From an uncultured Verrucomicrobiota bacterium (GTDB lineage Bacteria > Verrucomicrobiota > Verrucomicrobiia > Limisphaerales > UBA9464), in NCBI GenBank assembly GCA_903925515.1, contig CAIYFP010000496.1, forward strand, positions 1-17,599: a DNA stretch of 17,599 bases, read 5' to 3'. The translations under genes were made by a program, and so were the position numbers. Below are positions 7,356 through 14,712 of this stretch, one piece after another. How positions within the stretch are numbered: position 1 is the stretch's first letter; every line of letters starts with the position of its first letter. Under the pieces are notes generated by a model, which was given only the letters and a program-made list of their open reading frames with translations, did not search any database and was not told the origin of the DNA.

Positions 7356-7835
7356 CTACTTCAGCCCGGCCAAAACCGACTTGATGGCGTCGAAGTTGGG
7401 CAGGTCCTTGGGCGTGGGAGTCTGCTCGGCGTATTGGACGATGCCGTTCTTGTCGATGACGAAGGCGGCGCGGGCGGAGGTGTCGCCGACCCCGGCAAGG
7501 TTCGGGAAGCGGACCCCGAAGGCGTCGGTGACGGCCTTGTTGAGGTCGCTGGCGAGGCGGATGCCGATCTTGTTCTGCTTGGCCCATGCCTCCTGGGCGA
7601 AGGGGCTGTCCACGCTGACGCCGATGACGTCGGCGCCGAGGCTGGCGTACTGGCCGAGGCCGGCCGTCTGGTCGCAGAACTCCTGGGTGCAGACCCCGGT
7701 GAAGGCGAGGGGGAAGAAGAGGATGACGGTGTTCTTCTTGCCGAGGTTGTCGGCGAGGGAGACGTCGGCGAGGCCGGCGTCGGTCTTGCTCTTGAGGGTG
7801 AAGGCGGGGGCTTGGGTTCCAACGGCAATGGGCAT
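7356..7835 (-). CDS. Peroxiredoxin, AhpE-like (AhpC/TSA family)
   Basis: A 159-residue thioredoxin-fold peroxidase that reduces hydrogen peroxide and organic hydroperoxides. The active-site motif PLAFTGVCTQEFC fits PxxxTxxC, with P42, T46 and peroxidatic C49; a second cysteine, C54, follows five residues later. Later blocks VIGVSVDSPFAQEAWAKQ and AAFVIDKNGIVQYAE are typical of the AhpE/Bcp side of the family. There is no signal peptide, so it is cytoplasmic. It lies 77 nt downstream of the Bcp-like peroxiredoxin on the same strand and is followed by a strong intrinsic terminator. Whether it works by a one-Cys or two-Cys mechanism cannot be decided from sequence alone. Confidence 0.94.
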   Translation of the reverse strand: MPIAVGTQAPAFTLKSKTDAGLADVSLADNLGKKNTVILFFPLAFTGVCTQEFCDQTAGLGQYASLGADVIGVSVDSPFAQEAWAKQNKIGIRLASDLNKAVTDAFGVRFPNLAGVGDTSARAAFVIDKNGIVQYAEQTPTPKDLPNFDAIKSVLAGLK

Positions 7836-7889
7836 GGTGGTTTTCTTCTAGTGGTGGAATTAAACGTGTCCGGAAAGGACGGCGGCACC

Positions 7890-7916
7890 GTTACAGGCGG
7901 GGCAACCGGGTGTCAA
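7890..7916 (-). promoter_or_regulatory. Possible promoter for the AhpE-like peroxiredoxin
   Basis: On the minus strand a perfect TTGACA (7916-7911) overlaps the stop codon of the Bcp-like gene. TGTAAC (7895-7890, four of six to the -10 consensus) follows 15 nt later, about 54 nt before the peroxiredoxin start. The spacing is short, so this is only a candidate; the gene may instead be read through from bcp. Confidence 0.25.
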
Positions 7917-8389
7917 CCGATGGCCTTGAGGACCTCGGCGGCGTGTTCCTCGGGCTTCACCTCGGGCCAGACATGGGCGATGCGGCCCTCGGGGTCGATG
8001 TGGAAGGTGACGCGGTGGGTGCCTTGATATTTGCGACCCATGAAGACCTTCTCGCCCCACGCGCCGTACGCCTGGACGAGCTCCTTCTTCTCGTCGGCCA
8101 GCAACGGGAATGGCAGCTCGAACTTGGCGGCGAACTTGGCGTGGGACTTCACCGGGTCGGTGCTCGCGCCGAGGACGACGACGCCCTTCCTCTTGAACTT
8201 CGCATGGGCGTCGCGAAACCCGCACGCCTCCTTGGTGCAGCCGGGTGTGTCGTCCTTCGGGTAGAAGTACAGGACGACGTGCTTGCCGCGGAGGTCCGCA
8301 AGGCGGACGACGGAGCCGTCGGTCGAGGGAATCGCGAAGTCCGGGGCGGGGTCGCCCGGCTTGAGGGAGAGTTCCAGCTTCTTGGCCAT
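7913..8389 (-). CDS. bcp: Peroxiredoxin, Bcp/PrxQ-like (thioredoxin-dependent thiol peroxidase)
   Basis: A 158-residue protein beginning MAKKLELSLKPGDPAPDF. The frame is open further upstream, but that extension would run under the divergent gene and has no family resemblance, so ATG 8389 is used. The motif YPKDDTPGCTKEACGFRD has the PxxxTxxC signature (P44, T48, C51) and the second cysteine C56 five residues on, as in atypical two-Cys Bcp/PrxQ enzymes. The distal segment RVTFHIDPEGRIAHVW is typical of Bcp. It reduces peroxides using thioredoxin in the cytoplasm. It is co-directional with the AhpE-like gene 77 nt downstream and divergent from the exported LamG-like gene, with 82 bp between starts. 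Confidence 0.95.
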   Translation of the reverse strand: MAKKLELSLKPGDPAPDFAIPSTDGSVVRLADLRGKHVVLYFYPKDDTPGCTKEACGFRDAHAKFKRKGVVVLGASTDPVKSHAKFAAKFELPFPLLADEKKELVQAYGAWGEKVFMGRKYQGTHRVTFHIDPEGRIAHVWPEVKPEEHAAEVLKAIG

Positions 8390-8471
8390 GACGGGCGACC
8401 CTACCGCCGACCCGGGGCGGCGCAACCTGCCCGGAAACCATGGGTGGGCTTCGGGCGATATGGAGCACCGC

Positions 8472-9380
8472 ATGAAAAGAATCATTCCGAGAACCATCTG
8501 TATCGTGTTGTTCCTTGCGGCCCCGGCGGTGCGGGCGGAGCTGCTCCTCGACGAGGCGTTTGGGCTGCCGGACGGGCCGTTGGTCGGGGTCGTGGGCGGC
8601 GACTGGACGACGCACAGCGGCACGTCCGGCCAGATACCGGTCGAGGGGGGGCGCATCCGTCTGACCGGCGCAAGAACCGAGGACGTACGCCGCGCGTTCA
8701 CGTCGAACGGTATTTCCGCAGGCGTCCTTTATGCGGCGTTGGAGGTTCGCTTTCGTGCGTTGCCGAGCCCGACCGGGGCCTATTTCTTTCATTTCAAGGA
8801 CCCGGCGGACTCGGGCGCGGCCTCGGTGTTCACCGGGCGCATCCATGCCTCGACGGCCGGTGCAGGGGCCGGGGCGTTGCGACTGGGGGCATCATGGGGG
8901 ACGGGCGCGCCGGTGTGGGTGCCGGGGGACGTGCCGACCAACACCTGGGCGAAGCTGGTGTTGCGGCTGGACTTCAAGGCGACCCAAGCGGCGTTGTGGA
9001 TCGACCCGGCGGACGAGGGCGACCTGCGGCGGGCGGCCATCGCGACCGATGGACGCGGGGTGGGGCAGGGGTTGAGCCAGGCGGCGTTCCGGCAGGCGAC
9101 GGGCCTCGGCGAGTTGGAGGTGGATTCGTTGCGGGTGGGGACTGGATTCGGGGACGTCGTCGGGCGCGCGACCCCCAGGGTTGCGATTGAACGGGATGCG
9201 AGCGGGACGCGGGTAGGGATGCCGTCATGGGCATGGCGCGAGGGATGGCGGCTGGAAGTGGCGGGCACGTTGCGCGGCCCATGGACGCAGGGGCCGGAGA
9301 TGTGGGACGAGGGCGACCGCGCATGGATGTTGGTGCCGGAAGGGCAGCCGAGCCTTTGGTTCCGGCTGGTGCGGCGCTAG
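8472..9380 (+). CDS. Exported LamG/concanavalin-like protein
   Basis: A 302-residue protein starting MKRIIPRTICIVLFLAAP, a signal peptide with likely cleavage after AVRA at about residue 22. The start is chosen over the upstream ATG at 8460 because GGAG lies 6 nt before it (8462-8465) and the signal peptide begins here. The body (about 25-215) alternates strands in the manner of LamG/concanavalin-type jelly rolls, for example LYAALEVRFRALPS and TNTWAKLVLRLDF. The last 50 residues (GWRLEVAGTLRGPWTQG through SLWFRLVRR) match a C-terminal pattern frequent in exported verrucomicrobial proteins. No catalytic residues are apparent; it may bind carbohydrate or be structural. Its ligand is unknown. 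Confidence 0.75.
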   Translation: MKRIIPRTICIVLFLAAPAVRAELLLDEAFGLPDGPLVGVVGGDWTTHSGTSGQIPVEGGRIRLTGARTEDVRRAFTSNGISAGVLYAALEVRFRALPSPTGAYFFHFKDPADSGAASVFTGRIHASTAGAGAGALRLGASWGTGAPVWVPGDVPTNTWAKLVLRLDFKATQAALWIDPADEGDLRRAAIATDGRGVGQGLSQAAFRQATGLGELEVDSLRVGTGFGDVVGRATPRVAIERDASGTRVGMPSWAWREGWRLEVAGTLRGPWTQGPEMWDEGDRAWMLVPEGQPSLWFRLVRR

Positions 9381-9392
9381 CGGGACGACGGG

Positions 9393-9413
9393 GTGCGGGG
9401 CCCGGGCGCACCG
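9393..9413. terminator. GC-rich hairpin between convergent genes
   Basis: GGTGCG (9393-9398) pairs with CGCACC (9408-9413) around a G/C-only 9-nt loop, 12 nt after the LamG-like stop. A palindromic GGCCCGGGCC follows shortly downstream, before a modest T-rich patch. It may terminate transcription between the two convergent genes, but there is no true T-tract. Confidence 0.3.
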
Positions 9414-9565
9414 AGGACGGTGGCCCGGGCCTCTTGCTTTGCCGAGATGGCGTTTCCAGCCGCCCGAGGCATGGCCATGGGGAACGCCCGTGGAGGGCAA
9501 CCGGCCGACACGGCCTGACCCCGTCCGGGGCGTGGGCGCGCACGGTCAACCCGAAGCACCGGGGC

Positions 9566-10264
9566 CTAGCGCTTCGCGTCACGCCACAGGTCGAGGCCGT
9601 TGCGCCGCGCCTGGACCCAATCCGAGTGACCGTCGAGATGGAGGACGTCCGCGCCGTCGCGATGCCGCCGGAGGGCGATGCGACGTTCGGGGTTGGGGCG
9701 GGTGGAGCCGGGCGCGAGCGGGAGATGGGCGGGGTTCCACACGTCGTTGAGGTCCGTCACGGCGTCGGCGAGCCCGGTGATGATGGGGCGCCATGGGCCG
9801 TCCTCGTTGTCGGCGAGGTAGGCGGTGTCGGCCGGGCGTTGGAAGAGGTCGAGCTTGGTGGGGGAGGTTTGCTCGGTGCCAACCATGTCGTTGGGCCCGG
9901 AGAACTTCCATGCGTTGACGACATACGTGATGACCTGCCGGCGCTTGGGGTTCTTGTTGGGATAAGCGGGGCAAAAGAAGACCTGGACGGTGCGGAAGTC
10001 GCGGCGCGTGCCGCCCTCGGGCACGTAGGGCATGTAGGCAAGGAACCACGGGGTGTAGTTGCCCCGGGCGACGAACCCGCCGGTGTCGTCGGCGTACAGG
10101 AGCATCCCGATGCCGATGTTGTGGAGGTTGCTGAGGCAACGGGCGCGGAGGGCGGCCGCCTTGGCGCGTCCGAGGGCGGGGAGGAGCATGCCCGCGAGGA
10201 TGGCGAGGATGGCGACGACCACCAGCAGCTCGACCAAGGTGAAGGCACCGCGTGGCGTCGCCAT
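9566..10264 (-). CDS. Prepilin-type N-terminal cleavage/methylation protein, H-X9-DG class
   Basis: A 232-residue pseudopilin-like protein. It starts MATPRGAFTLVELLVVVAIL: a 7-residue basic leader, probable prepilin-peptidase cleavage between Ala7 and Phe8, Glu at mature position 5, and a hydrophobic helix of about 20 residues. ATG 10264 is chosen because it gives a normal leader; upstream ATGs at 10273 and 10339 would lengthen it. The helix continues into RCLSNLHNIGIGMLLYADD, as in the very numerous PVC-group paralogues. Near the C-terminus HRDGADVLHLDGH supplies the H-X9-DG motif. Such proteins resemble type II secretion or type IV pilus minor subunits, but the role of the many stand-alone copies is not established. 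No secretion machinery genes are adjacent. Confidence 0.92.
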   Translation of the reverse strand: MATPRGAFTLVELLVVVAILAILAGMLLPALGRAKAAALRARCLSNLHNIGIGMLLYADDTGGFVARGNYTPWFLAYMPYVPEGGTRRDFRTVQVFFCPAYPNKNPKRRQVITYVVNAWKFSGPNDMVGTEQTSPTKLDLFQRPADTAYLADNEDGPWRPIITGLADAVTDLNDVWNPAHLPLAPGSTRPNPERRIALRRHRDGADVLHLDGHSDWVQARRNGLDLWRDAKR

Positions 10265-10440
10265 GTGCCCCATGCCGGGCGAACTCGCGAGGCAAGGAAC
10301 GCGCCCCGTGCCCCCGCCGATGCCAACCCCGGTGTTCATGGCCGGATGTTGCCCGCCATGCGCGGCGCGAGAATCCAAAAAAACCCCGCCGAAACGAACA
10401 CGCTCGCCCGTTTGCAAGCCCCGCGGCTAGCTTCCGTCCC

Positions 10441-11475
10441 ATGCAGTCACGTCGCGCCAGCAAGGCCCCGCGCATCGAGCCCGCGCGGCTCCGCACGCTC
10501 CTGGCTTCCATGCCCAAGGCACGCGTGGTGGTCGTGGGCGACGTGATGCTCGACCACTTCATCTGGGGCCGCGTGACGCGCATCTCGCCGGAGGCGCCCG
10601 TGCCGGTGGTGGAGTTCGAGCGGGAAAGCTTCATGCCGGGCGGAGCGGCGAACGTGGCCCGCAACCTCACCGCCATGGGTGCATCGCCGAGGTTGGCGGG
10701 GGCCGTGGGCGACGACTCGCACGGGCGCATCCTTGCGAGGCTGCTGGAGCAGGAGGGCGTCCCGGCGCGCGGCTTGGTCAGGGCGCGCGACCGTTACACG
10801 ACGGTGAAGACGCGGGTGGTCGCGGGGCAGCAACAGGTGACGCGCCTCGACAAGGAGTCGCGTGGCCCGTTGCCGCCCGCCGCCGCGCGGCGCTTGCTGG
10901 GCATCGTCCGGCTGAAGCTGTCGGAGGCGGACGCCATCATCGTGGCGGACTATGCCAAGGGGGTGGTGACCCAGGAGGCTCTGGACGCCATTCGCGGCCA
11001 AGGCCAGCCCCGCGGCCTGCGGGTTTGCATGGACCCGAAGCCGTCGCATGCGCTGGATGTTTCCGGCCTGTCGTTGCTGACCCCGAACCGCAAGGAAGCC
11101 TTCGAGCTGGCGGCCCTCTCGGACTCCACCCGGAACCCCGACCCGCTGAAGGACCCCGCGCTGATGCAGGCCGCCGAAACGATCCTCCGCCGATGGCGTC
11201 CCGAGGTCCTCCTCGTCACGCTGGGCGAGCTGGGGATGCTCCTGTGCCATGCCGGCTCCGCGCCCATCCACATCCCCGCCGTCAACCGCGCCATCTTCGA
11301 CGTGTCCGGCGCGGGCGACACCGTGATTGCGGCGTTCACCCTTGCCATGGCGTCCGGCGCATCCCCCGTCGAGGCCGCCCTCGTCGCCAACCACGCGGCC
11401 GGCGTCGTCGTGGGCAAGGTCGGCACGGCCACCGCGACCCCGGACGAGATTTTCTCCAGCCTGACCCGCCCATGA
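10441..11475 (+). CDS. rfaE1: D-glycero-beta-D-manno-heptose-7-phosphate kinase (RfaE1-type)
   Basis: A 344-residue PfkB/ribokinase-family sugar kinase. It phosphorylates heptose-7-phosphate at C1 in ADP-heptose synthesis for the LPS inner core. Signature 1 is GGAANVARNL (67-76 region), preceded by VVGDVMLDHFIWG (31-43) and RISPEAPVPVVE (47-58), which are characteristic of RfaE/HldE. Signature 2 is DVSGAGDTVIAAF (287-299) with catalytic base D293. The cytidylyltransferase domain fused in E. coli HldE is absent, so this is the stand-alone kinase form and a separate adenylyltransferase should exist elsewhere. The start ATG 10441 is used because upstream codons look non-coding. The stop overlaps the gmhB start by ATGA. 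Promoter elements are not obvious in the short divergent region. Confidence 0.94.
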   Translation: MQSRRASKAPRIEPARLRTLLASMPKARVVVVGDVMLDHFIWGRVTRISPEAPVPVVEFERESFMPGGAANVARNLTAMGASPRLAGAVGDDSHGRILARLLEQEGVPARGLVRARDRYTTVKTRVVAGQQQVTRLDKESRGPLPPAAARRLLGIVRLKLSEADAIIVADYAKGVVTQEALDAIRGQGQPRGLRVCMDPKPSHALDVSGLSLLTPNRKEAFELAALSDSTRNPDPLKDPALMQAAETILRRWRPEVLLVTLGELGMLLCHAGSAPIHIPAVNRAIFDVSGAGDTVIAAFTLAMASGASPVEAALVANHAAGVVVGKVGTATATPDEIFSSLTRP

Positions 11476-12026
11476 ACCGCGCCCTCTTCCTTGACCGCGA
11501 CGGCACCCTGATCGTCGAGAAGCATTACCTTCACCGGCCCGAGGAGGTGGAGATCATCCCGGGGTCCGCAGACGGCCTCCGCGCGCTCCTTGACGCCGGC
11601 TTCCACCTTTTCCTCGTGACCAACCAGTCCGGCGTCGGGCGCGGCTACTTCACCATGGCCGACGTGGACCGGGTGCACGCGCACCTTGAGGCCGAGCTTG
11701 CTGCCGAGGACGTCCCCTTCGACGCCATCTACGTCGCTCCCGAGGCCCCGGGCCAGCCGAGCCGTGGACGCAAGCCCTCGCCTGCCTTTCTTCACGATGC
11801 GGCTCGCGACTTCGACATCGACCTTGCTCGCTCTTTCGTCGTCGGTGACAAGCTCATCGACCTTGAAACCGGCTGGAACGCCGGGTGCGCCCGGTCCCTG
11901 CTCGTCCGGACCGGCGAGGGCGCCCTGACCGAGCGCAAGACGCCCCCCGAAGCCCTGAGGGACGCCATCGTGGTGGACGACCTCGCTGCGGCGTGCCGCT
12001 GGATCCTTGCTCAGCCCGGCGAATGA
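11472..12026 (+). CDS. gmhB: D-glycero-beta-D-manno-heptose 1,7-bisphosphate 7-phosphatase
   Basis: A 184-residue HAD-superfamily phosphatase that removes the C7 phosphate from heptose bisphosphate, the step after RfaE1. HAD motif I is FLDRDGTL (6-13) with nucleophile D8 and acid/base D10. Motif II is LVTNQSGVGRG (48-58), motif III is at K101 in RGRKPSP, and motif IV is VVGDKLIDLETG (123-134) with D126 and D130. The loop just before the RKP motif (88-101) contains none of the Cys/His ligands that bind structural zinc in E. coli GmhB, so this is a zinc-free version; histidinol-phosphate phosphatase is a less likely alternative given the adjacent rfaE1. Both ends overlap neighbouring genes by ATGA, pointing to translational coupling in rfaE1-gmhB-tatD. 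Confidence 0.92.
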   Translation: MNRALFLDRDGTLIVEKHYLHRPEEVEIIPGSADGLRALLDAGFHLFLVTNQSGVGRGYFTMADVDRVHAHLEAELAAEDVPFDAIYVAPEAPGQPSRGRKPSPAFLHDAARDFDIDLARSFVVGDKLIDLETGWNAGCARSLLVRTGEGALTERKTPPEALRDAIVVDDLAAACRWILAQPGE

Positions 12027-12856
12027 ATCCGATGCCCATCCCCATCCCCCGCTTCACCGACACCCACGCCCACCTCGACTTCCCCGAGTTCGCCGGCGAC
12101 ATCGAGGCCGTCGTCGCGCGTGCCGCCGGGGCCGGCGTCCATCGGGTCATCACCATCGGCTGCGACGCGGAGAGCAGCCGCCGGGCCGTCGCCATCGCCG
12201 AGCGTTTCCCCAACGTCTGGGCCGCCGTGGGATGGCATCCCAACCACGTTGGGAACGCCCCCGAGGATGTCCGTCCCGCGCTGGCGCCGTTGCTGCGTCA
12301 TCCCCGGGTCGTGGCGGTGGGCGAGTGCGGCATCGACCACTACCGGTTGCCCTCCTCGCAGGGCATGGGGACGGAGGAGGACGACGAGCGGGTGAAGGCG
12401 GCGCAGGCGCGCGTGTTCCGCCAGCAGCTCGAGCTCGCCGCCGACTCGGGCCTGAACGTGATCGTGCACCAACGCCACGCGTTCGCGCCCGCCATGGACG
12501 TCTTCGGTCCCTTCGCCGGGCGCGTCCGGGGCGTGTTCCATTGCTTTGTTGGCACCCCGGATCAAATGCAGGCCGTGGTCGCCATGGGTTCTTCCGTGAG
12601 CTTCACCGGGATAGCCACCTTCAAGAACGCCGCCGAAATCCGGCGCACCATGGCCGCGACGCCTCGCGGCTCGTTCTTCCTCGAAACGGACTCTCCCTTC
12701 CTCGCGCCCGTCCCGCATCGCGGGAAACGGGCCGAGCCCGCCCATGTCGCGGACCTTGCCCGGGTTGCCGCCGACACCGTCGGGAGCTCCACGGAAGAGC
12801 TGTCGCGTGATACGGAGGCTGCCGTGGACGCGTTTTTCCCGCGCATGGGGACGTGA
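12023..12856 (+). CDS. tatD: TatD-family metal-dependent hydrolase (DNase)
   Basis: A 277-residue TIM-barrel amidohydrolase. All expected metal ligands are present: H15 and H17 in TDTHAHLDF, E101 in GECGIDHY, H149 in VIVHQRH, H173 in VFHCF, and D223 in LETDSPFLAP. TatD enzymes are Mg-dependent 3'-exonucleases/DNases; the substrate of individual family members is often uncertain. An acidic insertion after GIDHY (about 110-125) lengthens one loop. The start ATG 12023 overlaps the gmhB stop as ATGA, so it belongs to the heptose operon, although TatD has no known part in that pathway. Confidence 0.93.
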   Translation: MNPMPIPIPRFTDTHAHLDFPEFAGDIEAVVARAAGAGVHRVITIGCDAESSRRAVAIAERFPNVWAAVGWHPNHVGNAPEDVRPALAPLLRHPRVVAVGECGIDHYRLPSSQGMGTEEDDERVKAAQARVFRQQLELAADSGLNVIVHQRHAFAPAMDVFGPFAGRVRGVFHCFVGTPDQMQAVVAMGSSVSFTGIATFKNAAEIRRTMAATPRGSFFLETDSPFLAPVPHRGKRAEPAHVADLARVAADTVGSSTEELSRDTEAAVDAFFPRMGT

Positions 12857-13061
12857 GGAACGAGACGGGCTGCCCGGTCGCCAGAAATGTTGTCCGGGCG
12901 AGGCGGGCACGGAAGGGAGGATGCCATGGAAGGCCCGGCCGTTGCCTGCACCCGTGCGATGCCCTTTTGATGCGACACGACCTCCAGGCTGCCCCCGGGG
13001 CGCCGGGGCCCGGGAAAACCCGTGGCAAGGCACGGCTGCCGTGGGCACGCTCGGACATCGC
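12857..13061 (+). other. Intergenic region between tatD and hemL with two hairpins
   Basis: No coding sequence is supported over these 205 bp. A GC-only hairpin CCCCGG/CCGGGG with a 4-nt loop (12993-13008) may end tatD transcription, although no T-run follows. A second small hairpin, CACGG/CCGTG (13031-13043), lies 18 nt before the hemL start and could affect its translation. Both could be chance in DNA of this composition. Confidence 0.35.
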
Positions 13062-14366
13062 ATGGAAAACCATGGTCCCACCGGGTTGCGCCCGGCGTCC
13101 GAGGCGCTGTTCGCCGAGGCCCTCCGCCATTTCCCGGGGGGTGTCAATTCTCCCGTGCGCGCCTTTCGCGCAGTCGGGGGCAACCCGTTCTTCGCGGTGT
13201 CTGCCATGGGCGCGAGGGTGCGGACGGCCGATGGCGACGACCTGATCGACTACGTGGGCACATGGGGTCCTGCGATCCTCGGCCATGCCCATCCCGCCGT
13301 GGTGGGCGCGGTGCAGGCTGCCGCCGCGAAGGGCACGAGCTTGGGCATTCCCAACCCGCTTGAGAACGAGCTTGCACGGCGCATCAAGGCGCGGATCCCG
13401 TCCATCGAGAAGCTCCGCTTTTGCAATTCCGGCACGGAGGCCTGCATGTCGGCCGTGCGCCTCGCGCGGGGGTTCACCGGGCGTGATGGGATCGTGAAGT
13501 TCGATGGCTGTTACCATGGCCATGGCGACTCCCTCCTTGTCCGGGCCGGCTCCGGCGCGCTCACCCTCGGGCAACCGGACTCGGCGGGTGTCCCGGGCGA
13601 CCTTGCGCGCCTGACGCATGTCCTGCCCTTCAACGATGCCAGGGCGCTGGACGCGTTGTTTGCGCACCACGGGCATGAGTTGGCGGCGGTCATCCTTGAG
13701 CTCGTCCCCGCCAACGCCGGCCTCTACCTCCCGCGCCCCGGCTATCTCGAAGCCCTGCGCGCCCATTGCACGCGGCACGGGGTCGTCTTCATTGCCGACG
13801 AGGTCATGACGGGCTTCCGGCTTGCCCGCGGCGGGGCGCAGGAGCTCCTCGGGGTTGTCCCAGACCTCACCTGCCTCGGGAAGATCATCGGGGGCGGCCT
13901 TCCGGTGGGAGCATTTGGGGGGAGGACAGACATCATGGACCGGCTGGCGCCGGGCGGCCCGGTGTATCAAGCGGGGACGCTGAGCGGCAACCCGCTCGCG
14001 ATGGCGGCGGGCATCGCGACGCTCGACGAGCTGGAGCGCGTTCATGGCCACCAGCGCCTCGAGGAACTCGGGTTGGCCATGGACGAAGGCATGGCCGACG
14101 CCGCGCGTGCCGCGGGCATCCCCGTCCAGTGGCGTCGCGTCGGTTCCATGTTTTGCGCCTACTTCACCGACCAACCCGTGTGGAACCTTGCCGATGCCCT
14201 CCGGAGCGACCGCGCCCGGTTCGCCCGGTTCTTCCATGCCATGTTCGCCCGGGGCGTGTACGTCGCCCCGAGCCAGTTCGAGGCGGGATTTCTGTCCACG
14301 GCGCACACGATCGAGGACATCGAGCGGACGGTCGCGGCGGCGAGGGACGCCTTGAGGTTGCTTTAG
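13062..14366 (+). CDS. hemL: Glutamate-1-semialdehyde 2,1-aminomutase
   Basis: A 434-residue fold-type I PLP enzyme of normal family length. It converts glutamate-1-semialdehyde to 5-aminolevulinate in the C5 pathway of heme synthesis. Motifs in order: HFPGGVNSPVRAF (23-35), YVGTWGPAILGHAHP (64-78), FCNSGTEACMSAVRLAR (120-136), KFDGCYHGHGDSLLV (146-160), the PLP-contacting IADEVMTGFR (244-253), and the Schiff-base lysine K274 in GKIIGGGLPVGAFGG. GTLSGNPLAMAAG follows. The frame is open upstream, but the MENHG start fits the family N-terminus. The use of hemL implies the glutamyl-tRNA route; hemA is not in the window. Confidence 0.97.
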   Translation: MENHGPTGLRPASEALFAEALRHFPGGVNSPVRAFRAVGGNPFFAVSAMGARVRTADGDDLIDYVGTWGPAILGHAHPAVVGAVQAAAAKGTSLGIPNPLENELARRIKARIPSIEKLRFCNSGTEACMSAVRLARGFTGRDGIVKFDGCYHGHGDSLLVRAGSGALTLGQPDSAGVPGDLARLTHVLPFNDARALDALFAHHGHELAAVILELVPANAGLYLPRPGYLEALRAHCTRHGVVFIADEVMTGFRLARGGAQELLGVVPDLTCLGKIIGGGLPVGAFGGRTDIMDRLAPGGPVYQAGTLSGNPLAMAAGIATLDELERVHGHQRLEELGLAMDEGMADAARAAGIPVQWRRVGSMFCAYFTDQPVWNLADALRSDRARFARFFHAMFARGVYVAPSQFEAGFLSTAHTIEDIERTVAAARDALRLL

Positions 14367-14712
14367 GCGGGACGAATCAATCGGCGTGGAAGGGATGGCG
14401 AGGCAGATGCCTCCGCGAGCCGGGGAGCAGCGAGGCGCGAGCCGTTGCGCGGGCCGGGACGGGCGAGGGACGAAGGCCTCGCGAAAGAAGATCCAGAGGG
14501 CACGGCCGACCCCTGCTGCAAGGATCCGTTTGGGTGGGGAGCCGGCAGGTCCAACCGCCGGATGCGGAAAAAACGCCTCTCCGGCCCGATGAGCGTCGGG
14601 CCCATGCAGGGCGGGGTGGGCAGGCGAATCGTCGGTGGTCGCGCGCATGGGCTTGTGGTTGCCTTGCGGGCCGGGGATGCAGACGCGAGGACATGGCGGT
14701 TTGGCAGCATGG
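14367..14712. other. Intergenic region between hemL and lnt
   Basis: No supported gene is seen. Open frames on both strands have poor composition and no recognisable motif. The lnt frame is itself open from a GTG at 14635, so up to 78 bp here could be N-terminal lnt coding sequence. A small hairpin at 14542-14561 is present, but its neighbouring A-run is on the wrong side to make a terminator for either strand. Confidence 0.4.

Noticed and set aside
8390..8701. N-terminal extension of the Bcp-like protein to 8701
   Set aside because: It would run through the divergent LamG-like gene and adds residues foreign to the family.
14542..14561. Hairpin beside an A-run as a terminator between hemL and lnt
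   Set aside because: On the plus strand the run is A, and on the minus strand the T-run precedes the hairpin, so neither orientation gives an intrinsic terminator.
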